Assembly: GCF_036241575.1 (NCBI RefSeq)
Contig: NZ_CP108455.1
Span: 2,804,501-2,868,500 of the forward strand
DNA: 64,000 nucleotides
Reading direction: 5' to 3'
Source: Streptomyces sp. NBC_01267
GTDB taxonomy: Bacteria > Actinomycetota > Actinomycetes > Streptomycetales > Streptomycetaceae
The first letter of the stretch is position 1. The number at the start of each line of letters is the position of its first letter. Below are positions 1 to 9,804 of this stretch, piece by piece. The position numbers were made by a program, and so were the translations under genes. A model generated the notes under the pieces. It was not told the origin of the DNA and did no database searches. It worked only from the letters and a program-made list of their open reading frames with translations.

Positions 1-326
1 ATTCGGGCAATGGTGGTGGGCCATGCAGCTCCGTACAGTCGATCCGCCACCATCACGAGGACAGCAGCCGTAGAAATAGGGGCGAACCCGTCCCCCAGAA
101 AGAAGACCCCGTACCCGGCAGCCGACAGTGCGTTGCTCGCGATCATGCAGGCTTTGGGGCCGAGCCACTGGACCATGCGGCCACACGCAGGGATGAAGAG
201 GAAGGAGGCGAGAGAGCCGAACGTCACAGCCGATCCCGCGACGGCTGCGGGGACTTCCTTGTACGCGACGAAGAAGAGCAAGGAGAGCGGAAGAAACAGA
301 CCGGCGCCCGCCATGTCTATGAACAC
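1..326 (-). CDS. MFS transporter, N-terminal part (cut by window start)
   Basis: On the minus strand the frame reads VFIDMAGAGLFLPLSLLFF, then AVAGSAVTFGSLASF and further hydrophobic stretches to the window edge. This is the alternating helix/short-loop pattern of the first helices of a major facilitator superfamily permease. The frame has no ATG until 314; the GTG at 326 is the start used here, and 314 is the alternative. The frame stays open upstream to a TGA near 445, but with no conventional start and with AGA, CGA and ATA codons unlike the rest of the window, so the 5' end may be degraded or imported. Substrate is unknown. The rest of the gene lies outside the window. Confidence 0.6.
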   Translation of the reverse strand, partial: MFIDMAGAGLFLPLSLLFFVAYKEVPAAVAGSAVTFGSLASFLFIPACGRMVQWLGPKACMIASNALSAAGYGVFFLGDGFAPISTAAVLVMVADRLYGAAWPTTIAR

Positions 327-1020
327 GGCTGCAAAGAGAGGTCTTTGGGTGCTATCGGTCAGCGATACACCGAATCGCGCTGGTCGCTTCAGTTCAACGG
401 TCAGCGATCTACTGCTGATGACCCCTCCATCGATTCACCGGCAGCCTGCGTCTCCCGTTTCTGCGAGTTGACGAACCGCAAAGGGAGGGCCGAACGCGAA
501 GTGACCACCACCAAGGCCTTTATAGGTATAGACCAGTGGATCGATCAAGACTCTTGACCTGTTCTTGAATCTTCCTTGGGTTCTTGAGGCGAGCGGAAGT
601 TACTGGACCACGCCCCGCGCCGACATCGCATTCGATGCCGCTTTCTTGCGGTATATGGGAGCTTAGTGGGGAGCAATTCAGTGAATCCGTGACGGACCAT
701 TAGGAATATCGGTACGCGGCCGGACTTGACCTTTGGCGGCGAGTTCGGGGAGCTGCTCCTGCAACCGAGGTGCAACACAGCGACGTCCACCAGTCGTTGG
801 GGCTGGTGCGCGGCTGACCGTCCACAGGGTTCGGCCGGTGAAGTGGGCAAGCAGAAACAGTCGTGTGACGGGATTCCCTAGCGGGGTCGTCGCTAGCGTG
901 AAACGCGGAGGCCGCCCGTCTGACCCGTCGGGCTCGGGAACTTCGATAGGGGCGACCGCCGTCCGACGGCCGCCAGGGGGCGGTCGCGTCTTCCGTGACC
1001 GGGAAAGCGGTGGTGGAGCG
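327..1020. other. Gene-free stretch before the STAND-like gene
   Basis: No convincing gene is seen in these roughly 690 bases. The left half is less GC-rich than the rest of the window and carries repeated TTCTTGA words near 560-590. The right half leads into the next gene. An inverted repeat CTAGCG-N7-CGCTAG lies at 878-896, about 125 bases before the next start, and could be a regulator site. Open frames here use atypical codons and show no domain pattern. Confidence 0.4.
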
Positions 1021-3708
1021 ATGGAAGAAGCACACCAGGCGGACCAGCAGGAGCAGGAGCAGGAGCAGCAGGAGCAAGCGAATCAGCCGGATCAGAAGGA
1101 GGGAACGGCCGTGGGCCCCGGGCAGGACGTGCCGGAGGGCGGCGGGCGGGCCGAGTACCGGATCGGCATCGAGGGGAACGCCGCCGGGCCGGTGGTCGCG
1201 GGCAACCACAACGTCGTGGTCGACGCGCAGCACGGGTCGACCGTGACCCTGCTGATGGAGCGGGAACGCCCCCGGCCCGTACGTCGCAGCGGTGTCGAGC
1301 TGCTGCCGCGCCGCCAGCGCGAACCGGTGGGCCGGGAGGCCGAGATCACGGCGCTGACTGCGGCTGTCCAGGCCGGGGGGCCGGTGCAGTTGTGGGGGCC
1401 GCCCGGGGTCGGCACCAGCGCGCTGCTGAGGTATGCGGCACGGCGCCTGGAGCCGGGCCCGGACGGGGTGTTGCTCCTGACGGCGGCCCATCGCGAGGTC
1501 GAGGACCTGGCCCAGGAGGTCTTCGAGGCCTGTTACGAGGCCGCCGGGTACGCGCCGTCGGAGACCGAGCTGCGGCGGCTGATGACCGGCGTGCGGGTGA
1601 CGGTGTACGTCGACAACGCCGACCTGACCCCCGAACAGCTGCAGAAGCTCATGGACGCGGCCCCGGACGCGACCTTCGTCTTCGCGGGCCACGAGCGGTC
1701 GCTGCTGGGCGAGGGCTCCGTACTGGAGCTGAAGGGCCTGGACCGCACCGCCGGGCTGAAGTTGTTCGCCCGGGAACTGGACCGCACGCTGCGGCCGAGC
1801 GAGGTGCCCGATGCCGCCGCCCTGTGGAAGGCCGCGGCCGGGCGGCCGTTGCTGCTGCTGCGCGCGGCCGGGCTGGCCCGGTTCGCTCCGTCCGGGGACG
1901 GGACGCTGCCCCGGCCCGGTGCGATCGCGGATCTCATCCCGCTGCTGCTCGACCAGCTGGACAAGGCGGCGATGAGTGTCCTGCACCTCCTCGCGACCCT
2001 GGGGGACGCCGAGTTGGCGCCCGAGCACATCGGCGTGCTGACCTCCGTACCGGACCCGGCGGCGCTGTGCGAGCGGCTGGCCGCCCTCGGTCTCGTCCTG
2101 CCCTCGGAGCACGGGTACCGCTGTGTGCCGGACGCCGTTCCGGCGGTGCGTCTGCGGAACCCCGAGCCGTTCCCCGCCGACCGGCTGTGCACCCACTTCG
2201 CCGGCTGGGCGGCGCGCTCGGCGACCGACCCGGCCCAAGTAGCTCTGCACACCAGGGCGTTGGAGATGGCGATCGAACTGGCCGAACTGGCCGGGCGGCC
2301 GGACCTCGCCGTGAAGATGGCGCGCGCCGCTTCGCCCTCGCTGGCCCGCTCGCTGCGGTTCGGCGACTGGGGTCGGCTGCTCGGCCGTGGCTGGGTCGCC
2401 GCCGAGCGTGCGGGCGACGCGAGGGCCATGGCGTACTTCACCCACGAGGAGGGCATCCGCACCCTGCTGACCGGCCGGCGCGTCATCTCGGCAGTGCTGC
2501 TGGCCGAAGCGGTCCTGTTGTGGCGGGAGTTGGGTGACCTGCACGGCGCCAGTGCCGCGCTGCACGCGCAGCAGTACGCACCGGCGGTGCCGCACGCGGC
2601 CACGTCGGCCGCCGCCCACGGGGGGACCACCGGTGCGGCCCACGGGGCCGCCGCGCACAGCGGATCCGCCGGAGCCGGCAGCGCGGCCCACACGGCAGGA
2701 ACCAGCACCGCGGCCCACACCGCAGGTACCAGCACGGCAGGTACCAGCACCGCAGGGACCAGCAGCGCGGCCCACTCCGCCGGGACCACCGGCGCGGCCC
2801 ACGGCACCGCGGCGCACAGCGCGACCACCGCTACTGCGCACGCCACCGCCGCGCACAGCGCGACCACCCACACCGCGGCTTCGCACATGGCGTCGCTCGG
2901 GCACAGCGCCGCCGGACACGGAGCCGTCCCGCACCTCGTGCACGGCGCGGGGCACGCTGCCGGTCACGGAGCAGTCCACGGAGCAGCGCACGCCGCAGGG
3001 CACGGAGCAGCCCACGCCGCCGGACACGGAGCCGCGCACGCCGCAGGGCACGGAGCAGCCCACGCCGCCGGACACGGAGCCGCGCACGCCGCCACCGGAA
3101 GCATCGCCGGTTCCACCGCCACCGGGACCGCCGCCACCGGCACGGCCGCCGGTGTCCACGCCGGTGCCGGAGTGGCCGCAGCCGTCACCGCCAAGGGCAC
3201 GTCCCTCGCCGTCGTGGTGCTCGTCTCGATCGCCAGCGTCACCGCCGTCGCCATCGGGGTGGTCCCGGTCGTCCGGGACCACCTGGCGTCCTCCCCGTCG
3301 GGCACCGGGTCGTCGTCCTCCCAGGGAGCGACGTCAGCGGGCACCGGCAGTGGCAGCGGCTCCACCGCCACTCCGGTGGGCAACGACCTCGCCGGGCTGT
3401 GGCAGGACGGCCACGGCGTGTCCCACGGGATCGTCGCGTCGGGCCCCGGCACGTACACCGCGGCGAACCCGGGCTGCAATCCGCCCACCGTCGAACTCAC
3501 CGGCAGCAACGGGACGTACACCGGTCAGGAGCCGCTGTACGCCGACCCCACGGCCTCCTGCGCATCGCCGCTCGGATACGCCGCGCTCACGATCACCGTT
3601 GCCGATGACGGGTCCACCGCCGAGGTGCAGACGACAGGACCGTCGGACGGCGACACGACCTGCTACACCTGCGGAACGGAGACCTGGACCCGCCAGCAGG
3701 CGTCGTAG
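1021..3708 (+). CDS. STAND/AAA-like membrane-anchored protein with Ala/His repeat region
   Basis: An 895-residue protein from ATG 1021, the first codon after which the frame looks like protein. In order it has: a Glu/Gln-rich lead (1-25); an IGIEGNAAGPVVAGNHN motif (about 49-64) shared with the next gene; an ATPase-like domain with a P-loop-like GPPGVGTS (126-133), where Thr replaces the Walker lysine, and a Walker B-like VTVYVDNAD (about 193-201); a helical region; an Ala/His/Gly-rich repeat segment (about 515-720); one hydrophobic helix (about 727-750); a Ser/Gly linker; and a roughly 110-residue C-terminal domain with four cysteines. Inferred topology is a cytoplasmic ATPase-like part and an outside C-terminal domain. 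The Thr substitution suggests nucleotide binding without normal hydrolysis. Known analogues are STAND-type conflict or signalling NTPases; function here is unproven. Confidence 0.75.
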   Translation: MEEAHQADQQEQEQEQQEQANQPDQKEGTAVGPGQDVPEGGGRAEYRIGIEGNAAGPVVAGNHNVVVDAQHGSTVTLLMERERPRPVRRSGVELLPRRQREPVGREAEITALTAAVQAGGPVQLWGPPGVGTSALLRYAARRLEPGPDGVLLLTAAHREVEDLAQEVFEACYEAAGYAPSETELRRLMTGVRVTVYVDNADLTPEQLQKLMDAAPDATFVFAGHERSLLGEGSVLELKGLDRTAGLKLFARELDRTLRPSEVPDAAALWKAAAGRPLLLLRAAGLARFAPSGDGTLPRPGAIADLIPLLLDQLDKAAMSVLHLLATLGDAELAPEHIGVLTSVPDPAALCERLAALGLVLPSEHGYRCVPDAVPAVRLRNPEPFPADRLCTHFAGWAARSATDPAQVALHTRALEMAIELAELAGRPDLAVKMARAASPSLARSLRFGDWGRLLGRGWVAAERAGDARAMAYFTHEEGIRTLLTGRRVISAVLLAEAVLLWRELGDLHGASAALHAQQYAPAVPHAATSAAAHGGTTGAAHGAAAHSGSAGAGSAAHTAGTSTAAHTAGTSTAGTSTAGTSSAAHSAGTTGAAHGTAAHSATTATAHATAAHSATTHTAASHMASLGHSAAGHGAVPHLVHGAGHAAGHGAVHGAAHAAGHGAAHAAGHGAAHAAGHGAAHAAGHGAAHAATGSIAGSTATGTAATGTAAGVHAGAGVAAAVTAKGTSLAVVVLVSIASVTAVAIGVVPVVRDHLASSPSGTGSSSSQGATSAGTGSGSGSTATPVGNDLAGLWQDGHGVSHGIVASGPGTYTAANPGCNPPTVELTGSNGTYTGQEPLYADPTASCASPLGYAALTITVADDGSTAEVQTTGPSDGDTTCYTCGTETWTRQQAS
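2989..3084 (+). repeat. 48-bp in-frame tandem repeat (two copies, 24-bp sub-period)
   Basis: Two near-identical 48-base units lie at 2989-3036 and 3037-3084, each made of two related 24-base halves beginning CACGCCGC. They encode repeated AHAAGHG octapeptides in the Ala/His region of the STAND-like protein. More degenerate copies extend to both sides. Confidence 0.85.
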
Positions 3709-3756
3709 CCTGCACGCCCCTCCCACCCTCAGCCCCCGTCGAACGGAGTTCCCCTC

Positions 3757-4032
3757 ATGGCATCCAGCTCAGGCGACCAATACACGGTCCGGATCGGCGG
3801 CGCCGCGTCCGGCCCCGTCGTCGCCGGTCACCACAACCGCGTCGAGACCCACCCGGACCCGGCCGCAGCCCCCGACGCCGTGGCCCCCGACGACGTACCG
3901 GCCCCGGACGCCCAGCCGGCCGGCCCGACGCAGACCAACACCGCCCACGGCCACAGCAGCCTCTTCACCGTCATGAACGGCGAACTGCACGTCCACCACG
4001 AGAACAGCCCCCCGCCGCCCCCGGAACAGTGA
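3757..4032 (+). CDS. Small partner protein with GPVVAG motif
   Basis: A 91-residue protein starting 48 bases after the STAND-like gene on the same strand, so probably cotranscribed. Its N-terminus carries VRIGGAASGPVVAGHHN, closely matching IGIEGNAAGPVVAGNHN of the upstream protein. The middle is Pro/Ala/Asp-rich and looks disordered. The C-terminus reads SLFTVMNGELHVHHE, a possible second short beta-hairpin motif, then ends in a proline run. There is no signal peptide or membrane segment. The shared motif suggests a common binding module or direct interaction, but no function can be assigned. Confidence 0.65.
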   Translation: MASSSGDQYTVRIGGAASGPVVAGHHNRVETHPDPAAAPDAVAPDDVPAPDAQPAGPTQTNTAHGHSSLFTVMNGELHVHHENSPPPPPEQ

Positions 4033-4098
4033 CCGGGGCGGCAGGGGGCCGGGGCGGGCGGCAGTGGCCGGGCTGCAAATGCCCGGTCGGCCGCGTCC

Positions 4099-5411
<1,313 letters not shown>

Positions 5412-5894
5412 ATGGCGATCGACGAACTCGACGGGCAGCTGATCGTGCTGCTGGCCCGCGAACCCCGGATCGGCGTGCTGGAGGCGTCCCGGCGGCTCGG
5501 CGTGGCGCGCGGCACCGTACAGGCCAGGCTCGACCGGCTCCAGTCGCATGGCGTAATCCGCGGATTCGGTCCGGACGTCGATCCGGCCGCCCTCGGCTAT
5601 CCGGTGACCGCGTTCGCGACGCTGGAGATCAAACAGGGCCAAGGGGCCGATGTGCGGACGCACTTGAGCGGGGTGCCGGAGGTGCTCGAACTGCACACCA
5701 CGACCGGGCAGGGCGACATGCTGTGCCGTCTGGTGGCCAGGTCGAACGCCGATCTTCAACGGGTGATCGATCTCGTCGTGGGTTTCGATGGCATCGTGCG
5801 CGCCTCCACGGCGATCGTCATGGAGAACCCTGTGCCTCTGCGGATCATCCCGCTGGTGGAGCAGGCCGGCCGGGGAAGGAGCCCTGAGGGATGA
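5412..5894 (+). CDS. Lrp/AsnC family transcriptional regulator
   Basis: A 160-residue regulator starting at ATG 5412, chosen because AGGAG lies about 8 bases upstream; in-frame starts at 5346 and 5376 lack this. The N-terminal helix-turn-helix (IDELDGQLIVLLAREPRIGV, then SRRLGVARGTVQARLDRL) is followed by the RAM/AsnC ligand-binding fold (PVTAFATLEIKQG to GDMLCRLVARS). Its stop codon overlaps the start of the downstream permease (ATGA), so it is translationally coupled to the ABC transporter. It may sense an amino acid or osmolyte. It could control itself, the transporter and hppD. Confidence 0.93.
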   Translation: MAIDELDGQLIVLLAREPRIGVLEASRRLGVARGTVQARLDRLQSHGVIRGFGPDVDPAALGYPVTAFATLEIKQGQGADVRTHLSGVPEVLELHTTTGQGDMLCRLVARSNADLQRVIDLVVGFDGIVRASTAIVMENPVPLRIIPLVEQAGRGRSPEG

Positions 5895-6538
5895 ATTTCT
5901 GGGAGTACCTCGGCAACCGGTACCAGCAGTTGCTCGTCGACGCGGGTCAGCACGCGAGCGCGGTGTTCCAGGCGATGGTCATCGCGACCGTAATGGGGGT
6001 GCTGATCGGGGTGGTGTCGTACCGCTCGGGGTGGGCGGCCAACGTCGCCATCGCGACGACCTCCTCGATCCTGACGGTTCCCTCGCTGGCCATGATCGGT
6101 CTGCTGATCCCCATCGTCGGGCTGGGGGTCGCACCGACGATGGTCGCGCTGGTGCTGTACGGGCTGCTGCCCATCGTCCGCAACACCATCGTCGGGCTGC
6201 GCGGGGTGGACGGTGACCTGGTGGACGCGGCCACCGGCATCGGGATGTCCCGGATCGCCCGGCTGGCCAGGGTGGAACTGCCGCTGGCCTGGCCGCCGAT
6301 CCTCACCGGGATCCGGGTGTCCACGCAGATGCTGATGGGCATCGCGGCCATCGCCGCGTTCGCCTCCGGCCCCGGCCTCGGTAACCAGATCTTCCGCGGG
6401 ATCTCCAGCCTCGGCAGCGCGAACGCGCTCAACGAGGTGCTGTCGGGGACCCTCGGGATCGTCATCCTGGCCCTGCTGTTCGACGCCGCGTACGTGCTGA
6501 TCGGGCGCCTGACCATTTCGAGGGGGATCCGTGCCTGA
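5891..6538 (+). CDS. ABC transporter permease, glycine betaine/choline (OpuC) type
   Basis: A 215-residue integral membrane protein with about five or six helices. It has the binding-protein-dependent permease signature around the EAA loop (VDAATGIGMSRIARLARVELPLAWPPI split over about residues 110-140). The start ATG overlaps the stop of the Lrp gene. It resembles the OpuCB/OpuCD and YehW/YehY permeases that move glycine betaine, choline or related quaternary amines. With the downstream ATPase, second permease and lipoprotein it forms a complete importer. Confidence 0.92.
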   Translation: MNFWEYLGNRYQQLLVDAGQHASAVFQAMVIATVMGVLIGVVSYRSGWAANVAIATTSSILTVPSLAMIGLLIPIVGLGVAPTMVALVLYGLLPIVRNTIVGLRGVDGDLVDAATGIGMSRIARLARVELPLAWPPILTGIRVSTQMLMGIAAIAAFASGPGLGNQIFRGISSLGSANALNEVLSGTLGIVILALLFDAAYVLIGRLTISRGIRA

Positions 6539-6606
6539 TTCGAGGGTATCCATGTCCGATTCGAGGGTATCCGTGTCCGATGCGAGGGGTGTCCGTGTCT
6601 GACTCC
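6529..6606 (+). repeat. 21-bp tandem repeat spanning permease stop and ATPase start
   Basis: Units CCGTGCCTGATTCGAGGGTA (6529), CCATGTCCGATTCGAGGGTA (6550) and CCGTGTCCGATGCGAGGGGT (6571), each about 21-22 bases, are followed by a partial CCGTGTCTGACTCC (6593). The permease stop codon is in the first unit. Every unit carries an ATG or GTG at the same place, and the extra base in the third unit shifts the frame so that only the last start reads into the ATPase. Confidence 0.85.
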
Positions 6607-7938
6607 GCACAGGGCGCCTCCTCCGGGCAGGGCCCCACTCCCGGGCAGGGCGCCACCCCCGCACCGCTCGCCGTCCCCGTGCCGGGCTCCGGCACCGCGG
6701 CCTCCTCGGTCACCGGCGCCACCATCCAGCTGGAGAACCTCACCAAGCACTACCCGGGCACACCGCTGCCCGCCGTGGACAGCGTCAACATGGAGATCGC
6801 CGCCGGGGAGATGGTGATCCTGGTGGGTCCCTCGGGGTGCGGGAAGTCGACCACCCTGAAGATGATCAACCGGCTGATCGAGCCGTCGTCCGGGGTGATC
6901 AGGATCGACGGCGAGGATGTGACCGACATCGATCCGGTGGGGCTGCGCCGCAAGATCGGCTACGCGATCCAGTCCTCGGGCCTCTTCCCGCACATGACCG
7001 TGGCCGACAACATCTCGCTCGTACCGAAGATGGTCGGCTGGAAGAAGCAGCGGGTGAAGGACCGGGTCGAGGAGATGCTCGACCTGGTGGGGCTCGACCC
7101 GCGCGAGTTCCACGGCCGCTATCCGCGCCAGCTCTCCGGCGGACAGCAGCAACGCGTGGGCGTGGCACGGGCGTTGGCCGCCGACCCGCCGGTACTACTG
7201 ATGGACGAGCCGTTCGGCGCGGTGGACCCCATCACCCGCGACCACCTCCAGGACGAGCTGATCCGGCTCCAGCACGAACTGCACAAGACGATCGTGTTCG
7301 TCACCCACGACTTCGACGAGGCGATCAAACTCGGCGACCGGATCGCGGTGCTGCGCGGGCAGTCGCACATCGCGCAGTTCGACACCCCCGAGGCCATCCT
7401 CACCAACCCGGCCGACGACTTCGTCTCCGGATTCGTGGGCGCGGGCGCCGCGTTGAAGCGGCTGAACCTCACCCGCGTACGGGAGGTCGAGATCGCCGAC
7501 TTCCCGACGGCGACCATCGACGACCCGTTGCAGTCCATCTTCAACATGCTGCGCACCGGCAGCACCAACGAGGTGCTGCTGCTCGACAAGCAGCACCGGC
7601 CGTACAAGTGGCTGCGGCGCGGCGACCTGATGCGGGCGCGCGGCTCCCTGGCGCGGGCCGGGACGCTCGTCCACGACCATGTGACGCGTGATGCGACGCT
7701 GCGCGACGCGCTGGAGGCGGTACTGACCGACAGCGGCGGGCGCACCGCGGTGACCGGGCGCAGGGGCGAGTTCATCGGCGTGGTCACCATGGAGACGCTG
7801 ATGAACTCCGTGCACGAGATGCTCGAAGCGGACCGGCTCGCCGCACTGGAGCACCAGCACGATCTGGCCGAGCTGCGCGCCCAGCACACGCACGCCGTCC
7901 AGGAGGGTGTGACCGGCGTACAGGAGGACCCGTCGTGA
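6595..7938 (+). CDS. ABC transporter ATP-binding protein with CBS domains (OpuCA type)
   Basis: A 447-residue ATPase. GTG 6595 is preferred because GAGGGG ends 5 bases upstream; ATG 6580 in the same frame is the alternative. After a low-complexity lead of about 40 residues, the ATPase shows Walker A (LVGPSGCGKSTT), signature LSGGQQQR and Walker B LLMDEPFGAVDP, with a switch His in FVTHDF. The C-terminal 130 residues fit a CBS-type pair, which in OpuA/OpuC systems senses ionic strength. The start lies in a 21-base tandem repeat. It overlaps the next permease by four bases (GTGA). Confidence 0.92.
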   Translation: MSDSAQGASSGQGPTPGQGATPAPLAVPVPGSGTAASSVTGATIQLENLTKHYPGTPLPAVDSVNMEIAAGEMVILVGPSGCGKSTTLKMINRLIEPSSGVIRIDGEDVTDIDPVGLRRKIGYAIQSSGLFPHMTVADNISLVPKMVGWKKQRVKDRVEEMLDLVGLDPREFHGRYPRQLSGGQQQRVGVARALAADPPVLLMDEPFGAVDPITRDHLQDELIRLQHELHKTIVFVTHDFDEAIKLGDRIAVLRGQSHIAQFDTPEAILTNPADDFVSGFVGAGAALKRLNLTRVREVEIADFPTATIDDPLQSIFNMLRTGSTNEVLLLDKQHRPYKWLRRGDLMRARGSLARAGTLVHDHVTRDATLRDALEAVLTDSGGRTAVTGRRGEFIGVVTMETLMNSVHEMLEADRLAALEHQHDLAELRAQHTHAVQEGVTGVQEDPS

Positions 7939-8807
7939 GCACCCCGCAGCGCCGCCCCGAGCAGCGGCCCAAGGGCGAGCACGAGGTCCGGGGGCTGGCC
8001 TTCCGGGACGACCGGGAAGAGGCGGAGGAAGAGGGGGAACAGCAGTCGGCGGGCAGGCCGCCGGCCCCGCCCGCCCGGCGGCTGACGTGGCTGAAGCTGA
8101 CGTTCATGCCGGTACTGCTGGCCGCCGGGGTCGGCGCCACGCTGATCTACATCAACACCACGTCCCTGGACTCGATCTCGCGCAACTCCCTGGCGAACGA
8201 CGCGACGCAGACCGCCCTGTGGCAGCACATCCAGCTCACCGCGATCTCCACCTTCTTCGTACTGATCATCGCGATCCCGCTGGGCATCGCGCTGACCCGC
8301 AAGGCGGCGCGGAGGGCGTCGCCGTTCGTCATGGCGCTCGCCAACATCGGCCAGGCGACGCCCGCGATCGGCCTGCTCGCCCTGCTGGTGGTCTGGCTCG
8401 GCACCGGCCGGGAGCCCGCCCTCATCGGCATCACGATCTATGCCGTACTGCCGGTGCTCAGCAACACCATCGCGGGGCTGCGCGCCACCGACCCGACGCT
8501 GATCGACGCGGCGCGCGGCATCGGGATGTCGGCTCCCGGCGTCCTGCTGCGGGTCGAACTGCCCCTGGCCGTACCGCTGATCCTCGCGGGGGTGCGGACC
8601 GCGCTGGTACTCAATGTGGGTACCGCGACGCTGGCCACCTTCGGCGGTGGCGGCGGGCTCGGGGACCTGATCAACGCCGGGATCACCAACCAGCGGATGC
8701 CGGTGCTGATCCTGGGTTCCGTCCTGACCGTGGCGCTGGCCCTGCTGGTGGACTGGCTGGCGTCGATCGCCGAAGTACTGCTGCGACCGCGCGGACTGGA
8801 GACGTGA
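7935..8807 (+). CDS. ABC transporter permease, glycine betaine/choline (OpuC) type
   Basis: A 290-residue permease starting with GTG 7935 inside the ATPase stop. A charged cytoplasmic lead of about 50 residues (RDDREEAEEEGEQQ) precedes about six membrane helices. The EAA loop reads IDAARGIGMSAPGVLLRVEL. It is paralogous to the upstream permease, as expected for a heterodimeric OpuCB/OpuCD pair. Its stop overlaps the ATG of the binding protein. Confidence 0.92.
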   Translation: MSTPQRRPEQRPKGEHEVRGLAFRDDREEAEEEGEQQSAGRPPAPPARRLTWLKLTFMPVLLAAGVGATLIYINTTSLDSISRNSLANDATQTALWQHIQLTAISTFFVLIIAIPLGIALTRKAARRASPFVMALANIGQATPAIGLLALLVVWLGTGREPALIGITIYAVLPVLSNTIAGLRATDPTLIDAARGIGMSAPGVLLRVELPLAVPLILAGVRTALVLNVGTATLATFGGGGGLGDLINAGITNQRMPVLILGSVLTVALALLVDWLASIAEVLLRPRGLET

Positions 8808-9790
8808 TGCGGGTACGGACGACGCTCGCCGCCGCCGGGACCGGAGTGCTGCTGGGATCCGCCGCCCTGTCGGGGTGCGGGCTGACCAGCGGCAGCCCGA
8901 TGGTCGACGACGTGAAGCCGGGGTCGGTCGGCCAGGGGCTGCCGTTGAAGGGGGCCAGTCTGACGGTCACGTCGAAGCAGTTCACCGAGCAGATCATCCT
9001 GGGCGAGATGATGGGCCTGGCCTTCAAGGCGGCGGGCGCCTCGGTGCTCGACCGGACGGACATCCAGGGTTCGATCGGCGCCCGGGAAGCGGTCAAGTCC
9101 GGTTCTGCGGACGGGATGTACGAGTACACGGGCACCGCCTGGATCACCTACCTCGGCCATACGAAGCCGATCGCCGACCCGATGAAGCAGTGGCAGGCGG
9201 TGCACGACGCGGACCTGAAGAACGGCCTCACCTGGCTGCCGCCCGCACGGCTCGACAACACGTACGCACTGGCCACGAACAAGAAGAACGCGGCGAAGTA
9301 CCACCTCAAGACCGTCTCGGACGTGGCGAGACTGGCGAAGACCGACCCGTCGGCGGCGACCATCTGTGTCGAGGCGGAGTTCGCGGTGCGCAACGACGGG
9401 CTGCCGGGGCTGGAGAAGCGGTACGGCTTCTCGATCCCGCCGTCGCGGATCAAGAAGATGGACAGCGGAGTGGTCTACACCCAGGTCTCGGGGGGCCACA
9501 CCTGCACGCTCGGCGAGGTCTTCACCACGGACGGGCGGATCCCCCACCTGGGGCTGGTGGTCCTCACGGACGACAGGAAGTTCTTCCCCAACTACAACGC
9601 CGCGCCGGAGATGTACTCCAAGGCGATGAAGAAGTACCCGGCGATCGCGGACGTGCTGAACCCGATCACCAGGAAGCTGACCACGAAGGTCGCGCAGACG
9701 CTCAACGCGAAGGTGGACGTGGAGGGGCAGGACCCGCACGACGTCGCGAAGGACTGGCTGGTCGAGGAAGGGTTCATCAAGAAGGGCTGA
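8807..9790 (+). CDS. Substrate-binding lipoprotein, glycine betaine/choline type
   Basis: A 327-residue lipoprotein starting at ATG 8807, overlapping the permease stop. A signal peptide ends in a lipobox (AALSGC), so the mature protein is lipid-anchored outside the membrane. The body begins LTVTSKQFTEQIILGEMMGLA and contains DGMYEYTGTAW, both typical of OpuCC/OsmF-type quaternary-amine binding proteins. It closes the four-gene transporter. The ligand is probably glycine betaine, choline or a relative, but ligand residues were not modelled. Confidence 0.92.
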   Translation: MRVRTTLAAAGTGVLLGSAALSGCGLTSGSPMVDDVKPGSVGQGLPLKGASLTVTSKQFTEQIILGEMMGLAFKAAGASVLDRTDIQGSIGAREAVKSGSADGMYEYTGTAWITYLGHTKPIADPMKQWQAVHDADLKNGLTWLPPARLDNTYALATNKKNAAKYHLKTVSDVARLAKTDPSAATICVEAEFAVRNDGLPGLEKRYGFSIPPSRIKKMDSGVVYTQVSGGHTCTLGEVFTTDGRIPHLGLVVLTDDRKFFPNYNAAPEMYSKAMKKYPAIADVLNPITRKLTTKVAQTLNAKVDVEGQDPHDVAKDWLVEEGFIKKG

Positions 9791-9804
9791 GCCGGTGGGG
9801 TGCT

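Noticed and set aside
700..3282. Long minus-strand open frame of about 860 codons opposite the STAND-like gene
   Set aside because: It is Gly/Arg/Val-rich with no domain pattern and mirrors the codons of the plus-strand gene. Such shadow frames are expected in DNA of this GC content.
2534..3976. Plus-strand frame rich in Pro, Thr and Arg overlapping two genes
   Set aside because: It runs out of frame through the Ala/His repeat region and the next gene, and shows only low-complexity sequence.
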